Assembly (NCBI GenBank): GCA_029245865.1
Contig: JAQWOM010000009.1
Coordinates: forward strand, 150,398-214,397
DNA length: 64,000 bases
Direction of reading: 5' to 3'
Source of the DNA: Planctomycetota bacterium
GTDB taxonomy: Bacteria; Planctomycetota; B15-G4
Made by a program: the position numbers and the translations under genes. Of this stretch, positions 28,092 through 39,327 are shown piece by piece; positions within the stretch are counted from its first letter, which is position 1, and every line of letters starts with the position of its first letter. The notes under the pieces are model-generated. The model made no database searches. It was not told the DNA's origin and worked only from the letters and a program-made list of their open reading frames with translations.

Positions 28092-30373
28092 CGAGAGCCC
28101 CCCATAAACCGCGACAGCAAAACCTCGCCAACTGCAAAAGCCAGCAAAGACCAGAGCAAAGCACGAAACAGGCTGCCGTCACCGCCACCAGCGCCTTCAG
28201 AATCCTCACCCTCATCGACCTGCTCACCGAGTGAGTAATCGACGCCCTGCAGCACTTGATCGAGGCTTGCTCCGTCGAGGCGACGCAAGTCACCTTCCAT
28301 GGCATCCGGCAAGGCGGCCAACGCGAGAGACCGTTGCGGCTGCGTCGGGTCGGCAAACTCGATTTCAAGAGACCACGCCCCGGCTTCACGCAAAGGAGTC
28401 GAGTCGAGGGAAAGCAAGCTGCGCCTCCCGTGTGAAGAGACCTCCGGGCGACCGATGTTCTCTATGGCTCCTGAAGGTGACAGCAGGCGTGCCGACTCGG
28501 GTTTCCCGTCTACGATCAGGGTCGGAGACTGGCCCACAGGCAAGTTGGTGAGCGCAGAATCTTGAGCTGTCAGCGCACTCATGAGTTCGTGCACCAGGGG
28601 CAACCATGTCGCTGGCTGCCGCGGCAAGAGAGACCAAGAATCGTCGGCCGACGTCGCAAACAAAACAACTCGCCCTAAACCACGCGAGGCTTGCACGATG
28701 GCTGGCGTGACCTGGCCGAGAGAATCCGCAAACCAGGCCAACACTTCGGCTTCGGTGTCACCATCGATCGAACGCTGCTCCTCAACTTCGTTCGAAGTTG
28801 CACTTGGCTCCACGGGCACCGACTCCCAGGGAGTCAGTTCGTTCCAAGCCAAGACAGGGACCTGCAGCAGCACAGCGAGTCGCGGATCAGCAAACAGTTC
28901 GAGTTGAGGCGCAGGCGGGTCATCGAGCACGAGCGTCACGTAGTCCTGCTCTCCCGTCCCCTTGGGATCACCGCGTACGGCGCCAATGCGCATGGGCAGC
29001 AACCGGCCAAGGCGTTCTGTCGCCATGTCAGGGTCGACCCGATCGCCCGTGAAGATCAGCAGTGGCGTCCCGGAGCGCACCACGTCTTCTAACAAGCTCG
29101 CTGTTTGTTCACTGACCAGATCAACGTTGGCGAGTACAATGGCTTCATACCGATAGAGATCACGTCCGGCTTCCTCAAAAGAGCGAACGTCCAGGACGTG
29201 AGTGCTGAATCGAACGATCCCTAGGTCGTCTCCATCGGCAGTCGGATCCAGCGCCATGTCGAGAAAAGCCGTGGCACCATCGAGTGGGTTGGCGCCAGCC
29301 TGCCCATCGACAAGCAACACATCGATGCCATCACGAACTTCAAATGCCAAAGATCGCTGATCATCGAATGGAAGCTGATCACCCTCGAGGGTCAACTCGA
29401 GATGCTGAGGCCCGGCCTTATCCATACGCAATCGAAGAGGAAGATCGACTGTCCCGCGCGGGGGAATCTCGATATCAGTCACTTTTCGAACAATGGGCTT
29501 GCTCGGCGCCGGCAATTCCAAACGAAAAGTTGCCGTAAGTCCTCGCACCGCCACATCACCATGGTTGCGAAGAACCCCAACAAAACTCACCACATCGCCC
29601 TTGATGAGGAGAGCGTTCTCTGCGCTCAACGCCTCAACACCGACGTTGGTCACCGGGGCCGCATCGCCCACCACATCGAGAACACGTACAGAGCCACCAC
29701 CATCTTCGAGAATTTCGGCAAAGAGACCGCCCAACTTCTCTCGCCAACTTGCTTCCTGGAGATCCGAATACACTTCAATCTCGAGTCGCCCCCGGTAAAC
29801 GGTCCGCACGCGCTCCTTGATGAGCCGTAAGGCCGCCACCATATCTGCCGTGCCCGTAGGGGCCGGAAGCCCGCTGTCCAAGATCTCCAGCGCCGCGCTC
29901 GGAGAAGCCCCGATGGGGCCTGGAAGCAAGTCGCCCCCACCTGGTGTCACCAACGTGACCGTATCGCCTCGCTCTGCCTCAAGTTGAGAGATCTGATTCC
30001 GAACACGCTCGAGCACGCGATCATCCAGAGTCGTGTCCGGACCGATCAAGCGCCCCATGCTGCCCGAGCGATCCACAACCAGCACCAAATCGGTGCGCCC
30101 ACCGGTCACAATCGAAAACAAGCTGTCTTGAGGGACAAATGGCAGCGCCATGGCCAACGCCGCAAGCAAGACGACCAAGCAACGCAGCAAGAGCAACAGC
30201 AGATTCTCCATGCGCAGCCGTTTTCGGCGCTGCGCATACGCTTGTCGCAAGAAAGCCATCGCCGCAAATGAGCGCACGACGTAACGGCGCCGATTCAGAA
30301 AATGGATAAGAATCGGTATGGAGACGGCCAGCGCCCCCCACAACATGACCGGCAATCCCCAGCCGAGAGTCAA
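28088..30373 (-). CDS. BatA-like membrane protein with VWA domain
   Basis: A 761-residue protein. The N-terminus matches the BatA/aerotolerance N-terminal domain: a first helix ending in SIPILIHFLNRRR, then FAAMAFLR, then a second membrane helix (57-78). A VWA domain follows with DxSxS intact (D101, S103, S105 in VVDRSGSM). Large extracytoplasmic beta-rich sections and a C-terminal membrane helix (LLWSLLAFAVGEVLLSRF) complete it. It is coupled to both neighbours by ATGA. In other bacteria BatA-type proteins act with MoxR ATPases in envelope stress tolerance. Here it would be the central membrane component of the operon. Confidence 0.9.
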   Translation of the reverse strand: MTLGWGLPVMLWGALAVSIPILIHFLNRRRYVVRSFAAMAFLRQAYAQRRKRLRMENLLLLLLRCLVVLLAALAMALPFVPQDSLFSIVTGGRTDLVLVVDRSGSMGRLIGPDTTLDDRVLERVRNQISQLEAERGDTVTLVTPGGGDLLPGPIGASPSAALEILDSGLPAPTGTADMVAALRLIKERVRTVYRGRLEIEVYSDLQEASWREKLGGLFAEILEDGGGSVRVLDVVGDAAPVTNVGVEALSAENALLIKGDVVSFVGVLRNHGDVAVRGLTATFRLELPAPSKPIVRKVTDIEIPPRGTVDLPLRLRMDKAGPQHLELTLEGDQLPFDDQRSLAFEVRDGIDVLLVDGQAGANPLDGATAFLDMALDPTADGDDLGIVRFSTHVLDVRSFEEAGRDLYRYEAIVLANVDLVSEQTASLLEDVVRSGTPLLIFTGDRVDPDMATERLGRLLPMRIGAVRGDPKGTGEQDYVTLVLDDPPAPQLELFADPRLAVLLQVPVLAWNELTPWESVPVEPSATSNEVEEQRSIDGDTEAEVLAWFADSLGQVTPAIVQASRGLGRVVLFATSADDSWSLLPRQPATWLPLVHELMSALTAQDSALTNLPVGQSPTLIVDGKPESARLLSPSGAIENIGRPEVSSHGRRSLLSLDSTPLREAGAWSLEIEFADPTQPQRSLALAALPDAMEGDLRRLDGASLDQVLQGVDYSLGEQVDEGEDSEGAGGGDGSLFRALLWSLLAFAVGEVLLSRFMGGSR

Positions 30374-31296
30374 CGGCTCCTCCCGAGTCGGCCGAGTCGC
30401 CGGCCCAGATAAGTTGACAGTGTCAACTCGAGAGGTTTGCTCGTATCGAGCAAGACGTAATCAACACCGCGGCGATGACACACGCGGCGCACATCATTGC
30501 GCCACTCGGCGACGACAGACTTGTAGCTTTCACGAATCGAAGGGGCGTCAACGAGCAGCCTCGAGTCATCTTCCATACCTTCGAAACGCGTGAGGCGATC
30601 GAAAGGAAAGTTGATTTCATCGTCGTGCATGACATGCATGACAATGACGTCGTGGTTTCGAGTGCGCAGGAAGCCCAGCCCCTGCTCAAGATCTGACACG
30701 TCGCCAAAAAGATCGGAGAAAATCACGACAATGCCCCGGCGAGGCACTCGTTCTGTGAGCATGCCCAACACACTCGACAGATCCGTAACTCCTTCGGGAT
30801 CACGCTCGACAAGCGACTCTCCCATCACGGACAACTGCCCGGGCGAAGTGGAAGGTGGCAGCAAGCGACTCAGCGTGTGGTCAAAAAGGGCAAGCGCCGC
30901 CCCATCGCGCTCACGCAAGACCACATGGGCGAGCGCCATACCTGCCTGGCATGCGTAATCATATTTGGACAGTTCGCCGTCACCGGCATAAGCCATGGAG
31001 GCACTCGCATCCACCACCAGAGTGCACTCGAGATTCGTCTCTTCCTCGTAACGCTTGATACTGAGACGGTCGCTACGGGCATAGGCCCGCCAATCGAGGT
31101 GACGCAAATCATCACCTTGTACGTACGGGCGGCGTTCCACGAATTCCACGGAGACCCCGGTGTGCGGACTGCGGTGACGCCCACCCAGAAATCCCTCAAC
31201 GGCACGATTGACCGCCAGATTGAGTCGCGCAAGCCGATCGGCGACCTTTGGGTCGAGCTTGCGCTGCGCTCTCCGCAGATCTCCTTCAGGTGTCAT
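30370..31296 (-). CDS. DUF58 domain protein, VWA-like
   Basis: A 308-residue cytosolic protein with the DUF58 signature GDDLRHLDWRAYARSDRL followed by a VWA-like fold carrying DxSxS (D96, S98, S100 in VVDASASM). The frame is open further upstream, but the ATG at 31296, one base after the MoxR stop, avoids overlap with the ATPase and keeps the family N-terminus. DUF58 proteins are the standard partners of MoxR ATPases. It ends in an ATGA overlap with the BatA-like gene. The exact role of DUF58 is not established; it is probably an adaptor between ATPase and membrane VWA proteins. Confidence 0.93.
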   Translation of the reverse strand: MTPEGDLRRAQRKLDPKVADRLARLNLAVNRAVEGFLGGRHRSPHTGVSVEFVERRPYVQGDDLRHLDWRAYARSDRLSIKRYEEETNLECTLVVDASASMAYAGDGELSKYDYACQAGMALAHVVLRERDGAALALFDHTLSRLLPPSTSPGQLSVMGESLVERDPEGVTDLSSVLGMLTERVPRRGIVVIFSDLFGDVSDLEQGLGFLRTRNHDVIVMHVMHDDEINFPFDRLTRFEGMEDDSRLLVDAPSIRESYKSVVAEWRNDVRRVCHRRGVDYVLLDTSKPLELTLSTYLGRRLGRLGRSR

Positions 31297-31297
31297 C

Positions 31298-32350
<1,053 letters not shown>

Positions 32351-32425
32351 GCCATCAAGGCCTCGAATCGGGTTTGAGCAGGTCGAGGGGCCTGCGATCG
32401 CGAGAGCCCCTCGGATGAAGTAACG

Positions 32426-32448
32426 AATATAGGCACCCATCTGATGGG
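32426..32448 (-). promoter_or_regulatory. Possible -10 box and palindromic operator upstream of the MoxR operon
   Basis: On the minus strand a TATATT hexamer (five of six matches to TATAAT) lies at 32431-32426, about 75 bases before the MoxR start. Directly upstream is the perfect inverted repeat CCCATC-A-GATGGG (32448-32436), which would sit in the -10/-35 spacer and could bind a repressor. No good -35 box is visible at the right distance. The sequence is also inside an open frame continuous with moxR, so this is tentative. Confidence 0.3.
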
Positions 32449-32566
32449 ATGCGATCACACGCTTTCCCGCAGATACGTCACCCTCAGGTTACACGTGGGT
32501 TTCAAAAGGGCGCCGCGGGGGTTGCAGCCCGAGGCCGCCTTCCCCGAGAGGGCCTGGGCCGAGCCT

Positions 32567-34510
32567 CTAGGGCAGTCCTTGCCAGTACACGACGTGCATC
32601 ACGGCCTCGTCCATCCAGCCAGCATCAGGCACGGGGCACAGGCCCACCAGGCCGGCCTCCGTGGCATAGAGGGCTCGCACCGCCGGGAGCCCTTCAGGCT
32701 GAGGGAGCAGTTCAGCTTCCCGATCGAGCGAGTCCACGTCGAAAATCCGCAAGCCCGCCATCGTGGGCATCACCACACGCCTCTCCAGCATCAAGGGCCG
32801 CCCGGATTGCAGCTCACCCGGGGGCAAGACCCAACTGGACTCCAGCAGGCTCCCCTCGGCGGAAAGCCTCACGAGAGAGCTTCGATTGTCTCGCAAACGA
32901 CTCAGGAGCACATCCGGAGGCCCGGCGCCTTCCTGGCCTCCTTCTGACAGGCTCGGCAGAAGACCCACGATGTCCACGCGATCAGCACGCTCAATCGGGT
33001 CTTCAAGAATCACGTGTCCACGAGGGCCTGGCTCGGGCGCAAGCATGTAGAGGAATCGTGAATCCGAAGGTGCGACCACCACCCGCCCATCACGAATCCG
33101 CACGGGCTCGTGACTCCAACCCCCTGTGTCAAACAGGAAGGCCGCGTCGAAAGCAGAGCGATCCAGTGAAAATGTTCGGTCGTACCTGAAGGTGAAGCGC
33201 ACCGCACCGGTCACGCCATCCACAGCTGCGACCACGCCAAATCCCGTGCATGCATAAACGAGGCCATCCTGCACGGCAACCGCACCTTCCCGCGCCCGCT
33301 TATCCAGTTCATCAACATCCAAGGTGGCCTGGCGAGAGGCAAAGCGAGGAATGAACGAACCTCGAACCAGTGGCGTCTCGAACAGCATGGCTCCGTCGGA
33401 CAACCGGAAGGCGAGCAACGAAACCTCGGTATCAATCCCGATGCGGAACAGTTGAACGAAAACTCTGTCCCCCTCGATCGTCACAGGCCCGAAGGCTGTG
33501 CTTTCGGGAACATCCGGCCCGCGCGCCTGCCAGGCCAACACCGGCTTGTCATCAACCAGATCGACAGCGATCAAGCGGGCGGAGCGATCAGTAGGGATCG
33601 ACCGACGAAAGGGTTCCCGAGAATCGTCTGGAAGGTTCCATGGCGTCACGATTCGTGAGCCAAGTCGTTCGTGCGTCAGTTGTCGAGGAGCGGGCGATGC
33701 GCGCACGGAGCTCTCGGCCCCGAGCACCGCAGGCCCCCACAGGAGCGACTCAAAGGTCAACTCCAGTTGGCTCAAGGAATTGCGAAGATCCATCCCATGA
33801 AGACTCCAGGAGTCTTGCAGCAGGATTTCTCCAGGACGCCCGTCCACGACAAACGGCAACGCTTCTGACAGGGGGTCCAGGGGCCTCTGGAAGGCGAAAC
33901 GACGGACCCAGGGCCCCGAATGACGCCGCCCTGGCTCAGAGGGGATACGGGCTTCGGCAGCCCGTGCCAGTTCGCTTGCTCCTTCGAGTTCTCCGGCCCG
34001 TTGAGCCAGGCTCAGTGCCTCCCACCAGCGACCCTGTTCGAAAAGCAAGCGAGCGGCACCAAGTGCAGCCACAGCTGACGCATCTAACACATGACCGCGC
34101 GTGGCCAGCGAAAGCAGCCCGTTCAGATCTCGAAAACGTACCGCTTCTGCAACGAGCTTCCGCGTATCCGCTTCGATACGCGATCGAACTTCTTCGGGCG
34201 CACGTTCGAGCACGAGTCGCAAGGCCTTGTCGAGTACCTGCACATGAGTCCGTGGCCCGAGTTGCACAAGGTCACCACCTGGCCGAGCCCGCAAACTCGC
34301 AATCACACTGACAACTTCATCGAAGTTCGAAGTGGCCAACGCCTGCTCGAGACGGCGCAAGAGTCCGACAGAGGAATCGTCGGCATCTAAAGGCAACGTG
34401 GATCCGTTGTGAAACGTGCTCCCCTCAGGTGCGATGAACTGCCCTCGCGCCTCAGAGATCGCGAAACACGCGAAGCCACAGACTGCCGTTGTCAACACCA
34501 TCCAGCGCAT
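32567..34510 (-). CDS. Exported PQQ-type beta-propeller protein, smaller paralogue
   Basis: A 647-residue protein with a signal peptide (MVLTTAVCGFACFAISEARG). A helical, TPR-like region (about 30-180) is followed by beta-propeller blades (for example LIAVDLVDDKPVLAW, VVAAVDGVTGAVRFTF, MAGLRIFDVDSLDREA). Its helical N-terminal region resembles that of the 1397-residue operon protein (compare PGGDLVQL with SGGEVIQI at equivalent places), suggesting a shared ancestor. The ATG at 34510 lies four bases after the FtsB-like stop, so it belongs to the eno-ftsB transcription unit. About 216 bases separate it from moxR. No catalytic motif is seen. Confidence 0.8.
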   Translation of the reverse strand: MRWMVLTTAVCGFACFAISEARGQFIAPEGSTFHNGSTLPLDADDSSVGLLRRLEQALATSNFDEVVSVIASLRARPGGDLVQLGPRTHVQVLDKALRLVLERAPEEVRSRIEADTRKLVAEAVRFRDLNGLLSLATRGHVLDASAVAALGAARLLFEQGRWWEALSLAQRAGELEGASELARAAEARIPSEPGRRHSGPWVRRFAFQRPLDPLSEALPFVVDGRPGEILLQDSWSLHGMDLRNSLSQLELTFESLLWGPAVLGAESSVRASPAPRQLTHERLGSRIVTPWNLPDDSREPFRRSIPTDRSARLIAVDLVDDKPVLAWQARGPDVPESTAFGPVTIEGDRVFVQLFRIGIDTEVSLLAFRLSDGAMLFETPLVRGSFIPRFASRQATLDVDELDKRAREGAVAVQDGLVYACTGFGVVAAVDGVTGAVRFTFRYDRTFSLDRSAFDAAFLFDTGGWSHEPVRIRDGRVVVAPSDSRFLYMLAPEPGPRGHVILEDPIERADRVDIVGLLPSLSEGGQEGAGPPDVLLSRLRDNRSSLVRLSAEGSLLESSWVLPPGELQSGRPLMLERRVVMPTMAGLRIFDVDSLDREAELLPQPEGLPAVRALYATEAGLVGLCPVPDAGWMDEAVMHVVYWQGLP

Positions 34511-34514
34511 AGCG

Positions 34515-34859
34515 CTAGCGATCCGGCTCGGCAATCCCCTCCATGACAGCATCCATCCCCACCCATTCGGGAAGCGGAGCGATCACGCGGGGCCCCTTGA
34601 GATCAGGTGACCAAGTGTACGCATCACGAAAGCGTTCCCGAACAAAGGGATCTTCCACCGCACCGCGAAGCCACAGCATTCCCTCATACAAGGCCTGCTT
34701 CTGCTCGAGCAACTGAAGTTCGGTGGAAGCTCTTCGAGCGCGTGTCGCGTTGAACTCATGCACCGCCGGCATGGTCTCTCGAAGGTAGAGCGTCACCATG
34801 GCGCCCGTGAGCAACAGCGTCAATCCGTGGCGTTGGAGAATCCCAGCGAAGCGTGCCAT
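34515..34859 (-). CDS. FtsB/DivIC-family septum formation initiator
   Basis: A 114-residue single-pass protein. A short cytosolic N-terminus precedes one membrane helix (about 13-27, LTLLLTGAMVTLYL). A coiled coil (about 38-62, with LQLLEQKQALYEG) and a short C-terminal region containing DPFVRERFRDAYTW follow, like the DPxxIExxAR segment of FtsB/DivIC. Length, topology and position just after eno all match the eno-ftsB arrangement common in bacteria. FtsB/DivIC joins FtsL and FtsQ/DivIB at the division site. The start ATG at 34859 lacks an obvious ribosome-binding site. A TTG at 34907 is possible but would add non-family residues. Confidence 0.75.
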   Translation of the reverse strand: MARFAGILQRHGLTLLLTGAMVTLYLRETMPAVHEFNATRARRASTELQLLEQKQALYEGMLWLRGAVEDPFVRERFRDAYTWSPDLKGPRVIAPLPEWVGMDAVMEGIAEPDR

Positions 34860-34919
34860 CAGGTTGACGTTAGTCAGGTCGCCCGCGAGTCGGGAACAAA
34901 TTCTCAAAAGAGAAATACA

Positions 34920-36194
<1,275 letters not shown>

Positions 36195-36373
36195 TCAAAG
36201 GCACGCAAGGGGTCGCCGGATCGAGGAACACCCCACGATGACCCGGCCACAAACAAGCGCCCCATGGTAGACACCGGCCCGCGGATCAGCGACCCCCTGC
36301 CGGCAGCGGCCGATTTCGGCCCTGTCACGAGGCCGAGAACGCCCCCCCGGCCCCTTGAGAAGGCCCTGAACCC

Positions 36374-37120
36374 TCAGCGATCCTGGATCTGAAACTCGAA
36401 GCGGAAAAGGTCGTCCGTGTTACGGATGCCCTCAACGGACCGGTCCATCTCCATGAAACCCATTGGAAGATCGTCGCGGAATCGTCCCTTGGCAAGAACC
36501 GAGCCGTCCTCCTGCCAAAGAACCCAGAGCCCGCTGCGCTTGCCTGCCTCGTAAAGACCTTCACCGGCTTTCTGGCCGTTCGGGTGGTAAGAAGTCCAGC
36601 GGCCGTGCGCCTCGCCGCGCAAGAAATGACCGTCAAGCCTCTTGGAGCCATTGGGCCACCACGCGACCCACGAACCGAACGGCTCGTCTCGCACGTACTC
36701 CGCCATGAGCAACTGCTGTCCAGCCGGGCTCCACAGAGCAAACGAGCCGTGCAAGCGGCCGTCCATATAATGGCACTCGGCTTTCTTCTCGCCCGAACTG
36801 TGCCATTCCACCCAGCGGTCATCGCGAACGCCTGTGGCATAGAGTCCCTCGGCGGCGAGTTCGCCATTCCGGTGCCACTGAAGCCAGCGGCCGTCGGGAC
36901 GGCCTGAGTCGTAGCTCACAACCGCCTTGACCTGCCCGGAGTCATACCAGGACTTCATCGATCCATGGCGGACCGGCTCGCCGCCAATCTCCATATAGCT
37001 AACTTCGCCCTGAAGGACGCGACCTTCATGATCGGCAAAATCATTCACTGTCACGGACTGAGGGGGCGCCGAGCAGGCAGCCAATGCAAACAGCGGGAGA
37101 AGGGCAAGAAATCGGCACAT
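36374..37120 (-). CDS. MORN-like repeat lipoprotein
   Basis: A 248-residue protein with a lipoprotein signal (LALLPLFALAAC, lipid-modified Cys16). About seven MORN-type/YwqK-type repeats follow, each roughly W-x-x-G-x-x-x-x-E-G-x-Y with a following GxxxGxWxxW, such as DGRWLQWHRNGELAAEG. The ATG at 37120 has a strong GGAGGAA ribosome-binding site six bases upstream, which decides the start over the longer open frame. The protein should sit on the periplasmic face of a membrane. MORN-like repeats bind proteins or lipids in other systems. No function can be assigned here. It is divergent from psd. Confidence 0.85.
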   Translation of the reverse strand: MCRFLALLPLFALAACSAPPQSVTVNDFADHEGRVLQGEVSYMEIGGEPVRHGSMKSWYDSGQVKAVVSYDSGRPDGRWLQWHRNGELAAEGLYATGVRDDRWVEWHSSGEKKAECHYMDGRLHGSFALWSPAGQQLLMAEYVRDEPFGSWVAWWPNGSKRLDGHFLRGEAHGRWTSYHPNGQKAGEGLYEAGKRSGLWVLWQEDGSVLAKGRFRDDLPMGFMEMDRSVEGIRNTDDLFRFEFQIQDR

Positions 37121-37270
37121 GGGTTTCCTCCAGAGAAGGGGACTCTCGCCAGCGTCTTTCGCCCAATTGGGGCGAGGACTTATGAACTCTCTGAGAAAAC
37201 TTGTCTCGGCCGCCACCAACTCCGCCCCCCCCTACCGTCACAGATCACCCAACGGGTACCTTGTTCGGCT

Positions 37271-37939
37271 ATGAGATGGCCCTTCACCACCTTCGCCACG
37301 GGCACACTGCTGCTCTTCAGCCTTCCACTCGCTGCCCTCGCCTACTGGCTCCGGGAGACGGTTCAAGGAGCCTGGTGGATCGCACCGATCCCCCTGCTGC
37401 TTTTTGTGCTCTCGTTCTTCCGAGACCCCCAACGACACGCTGCGGGCGGTGAAGATGACCTCGTGTCACCAGCAGACGGCCTCGTCTCTGACATTGTCGA
37501 GTTGGACTGTCCAGACGTCGGGGAAGGCTGCACACGCATCGGCATCTTCCTCTCTGTCTTCAATGTTCATGTCAATCGGGTCTCATGCAGCGGCGAAGTT
37601 CAAGCCGTCTCCAAACGAAACGGTGGTTTCTTCGACGCCCGCGACAAACGAGCGATCGAAGAAAACGAAGCCGCGACGATTGTTATCAAGCGCCCAGACG
37701 GGCGATGCGTAGGCATCCGCCAGATCACCGGACTGATTGCACGTCGCATCATTTGCCCCGTCTCCATCGGCGATCGCTTCGAGCGCGGACAACGCTACGG
37801 AATGATCCGTTTCGGGTCGCGTACAGAACTCATCGTTCGTACAGCAGACCTGGACCAGGTCATGACCCGCGTAGGAGACACGGTCAAGGGCGGTGAGACG
37901 CTCCTCGCGACCCTACGCCCCGACAACGATCGAGATTGA
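37271..37939 (+). CDS. psd: Phosphatidylserine decarboxylase (short, archaeal-type)
   Basis: A 222-residue pyruvoyl enzyme that makes phosphatidylethanolamine. Two N-terminal membrane helices (about 5-22, 30-48) are followed by SFFRDPQR, VSPADGLV, FLSVFNVHVNRV and the self-cleavage segment IRFGSRTEL, where the Ser becomes the pyruvoyl group. This is the short type found in archaea and many non-enteric bacteria. The ATG at 37271 begins just before the first membrane helix; the frame upstream is not family-like. pssA starts one base after the stop, so the two steps of PE synthesis are adjacent. Confidence 0.95.
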   Translation: MRWPFTTFATGTLLLFSLPLAALAYWLRETVQGAWWIAPIPLLLFVLSFFRDPQRHAAGGEDDLVSPADGLVSDIVELDCPDVGEGCTRIGIFLSVFNVHVNRVSCSGEVQAVSKRNGGFFDARDKRAIEENEAATIVIKRPDGRCVGIRQITGLIARRIICPVSIGDRFERGQRYGMIRFGSRTELIVRTADLDQVMTRVGDTVKGGETLLATLRPDNDRD

Positions 37940-37940
37940 C

Positions 37941-38834
37941 GTGAGGTCGGCGCGCTCCATCATTCCCGTCCTGCCCTCGGCACTCACCCTCGGCAATCTC
38001 GTCTGTGGCTTTGTAGCCATGGCCAAAGTCGTGGATGCCACCACCGGCAGCGGAAACACGGGCCCGCTAGATCCCGAGTTCGCCGAAAAGATCCTCGCGG
38101 CCAGCTGGTTCGTACTCATCGGGATGGTCTTCGATGCGCTGGACGGCCGCGTGGCACGCCTCACCGGACAAGCCTCCGCCATGGGAGGCTTGCTCGACTC
38201 GCTCGCCGATGTCGTGACATTTGGAGCTGCTCCAGCTCTCATCGCCAAAGCGGTCTACGAGCACGGCAAGACGGGACTTGATCAACCCTTCGTCCCCAAA
38301 GTCATCACGGCACTGACCGCTCTCTATCTGATCTGCGCAGCTCTGCGCCTCGCACGATTCTCAGCCCACACGGGCACCGACGAAGAGAGTCATCACGTCT
38401 TTGAAGGGCTTCCGTCGCCTGCTGCAGCCGGCCTCATCGTGACAGCCTGCCTGTTCATCTTCTCCGGGCGTCACGATGTCGGGCTGTCACCGAATGCTGC
38501 AGACTCGCTGGCTATCCTGATCATGCGCGGCCTGCCCTTCCTCGCCTGCGGCCTTGGCATGCTGATGGTCTCCAACGTGCCTTACGTACACGTTGTTCAG
38601 CGCTACGTCGGACAACGCACGCGCCGCTCAACGTTTGTCAAGCTCGTGCTGATCTCTGCAATCATCCTTCTCTTCCACGACTGGTCTCTGTTCGCCACGG
38701 CGCTGGCGTACGTGATTGGCGGCCTTGTGCTTGCCGCGCGGGCACGTATCACTGGACGAACGGTTCAAGAACAACTCCCCGAAGCCTGGGCGGTGGATGA
38801 CAATGCGCCGGGCGAGTCCGCGGACATCGAGTGA
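37941..38834 (+). CDS. pssA: CDP-diacylglycerol-serine O-phosphatidyltransferase
   Basis: A 297-residue membrane enzyme of the CDP-alcohol phosphatidyltransferase family that makes phosphatidylserine for Psd. The family signature is complete: DALDGRVAR followed by GGLLDSLADVVTFG, giving D-G-x2-A-R-x8-G-x3-D-x3-D. The N-terminus IPVLPSALTLGNLVCGF is typical of PssA. The GTG at 37941, one base after the psd stop, gives the family N-terminus. Six or more hydrophobic helices are visible. folK follows with a one-base overlap. Confidence 0.96.
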   Translation: MRSARSIIPVLPSALTLGNLVCGFVAMAKVVDATTGSGNTGPLDPEFAEKILAASWFVLIGMVFDALDGRVARLTGQASAMGGLLDSLADVVTFGAAPALIAKAVYEHGKTGLDQPFVPKVITALTALYLICAALRLARFSAHTGTDEESHHVFEGLPSPAAAGLIVTACLFIFSGRHDVGLSPNAADSLAILIMRGLPFLACGLGMLMVSNVPYVHVVQRYVGQRTRRSTFVKLVLISAIILLFHDWSLFATALAYVIGGLVLAARARITGRTVQEQLPEAWAVDDNAPGESADIE

Positions 38835-39310
38835 TGACGCGCGCAGTGGTGGCAATCGGATCAAATATTTCTCCGCGCCGTGAAGCCATCCGCGTTGCCC
38901 TGCAGCGACTCGCTCACACTGACGAGGTCCGCCTCGTGGCGACATCGGCTCTCCGCGAAACAGACCCCATCGACGCCCCTCCCGGCAGCGGACTGTTCGT
39001 CAATGGTGCATGCCTCCTCGAGACCACCCTCGGCCCATTCGAATTGTTCCAATGCCTTCAAGAGATTGAAGCTCTTGCAGGCCGAACACGCGGCACGCCC
39101 AACGCACCCCGCACATTAGATCTGGATCTGATCTTGTTTGGCGACTCTGCGATCGACACACCAGAGTTGACAGTGCCCCACCCCCGAGCACATCAGCGTG
39201 ATTTTGTCTTGGAGCCCGCAGCTGAGGTGGCCCCCGACATGACCCACCCGCACATGGGCAACACGCTCGCGCAGCTGAAAGCCGCGCGGAGTGCTGGTGC
39301 AACAAGCTGA
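38834..39310 (+). CDS. folK: 2-amino-4-hydroxy-6-hydroxymethyldihydropteridine pyrophosphokinase
   Basis: A 158-residue HPPK that transfers pyrophosphate from ATP to the pterin in folate synthesis. Hallmarks: VVAIGSNISPR, TSALRETDPID, FVNGACLLET, RTLDLDLILFGD and LTVPHPRAHQRDFVLEPAAEVAPD. The ATG at 38834 overlaps the pssA TGA by one base; a GTG three bases earlier is also possible. No other folate gene is in the window. Length is normal. Confidence 0.96.
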   Translation: MTRAVVAIGSNISPRREAIRVALQRLAHTDEVRLVATSALRETDPIDAPPGSGLFVNGACLLETTLGPFELFQCLQEIEALAGRTRGTPNAPRTLDLDLILFGDSAIDTPELTVPHPRAHQRDFVLEPAAEVAPDMTHPHMGNTLAQLKAARSAGATS

Positions 39311-39327
39311 CCAACGACTTCGTCGCC

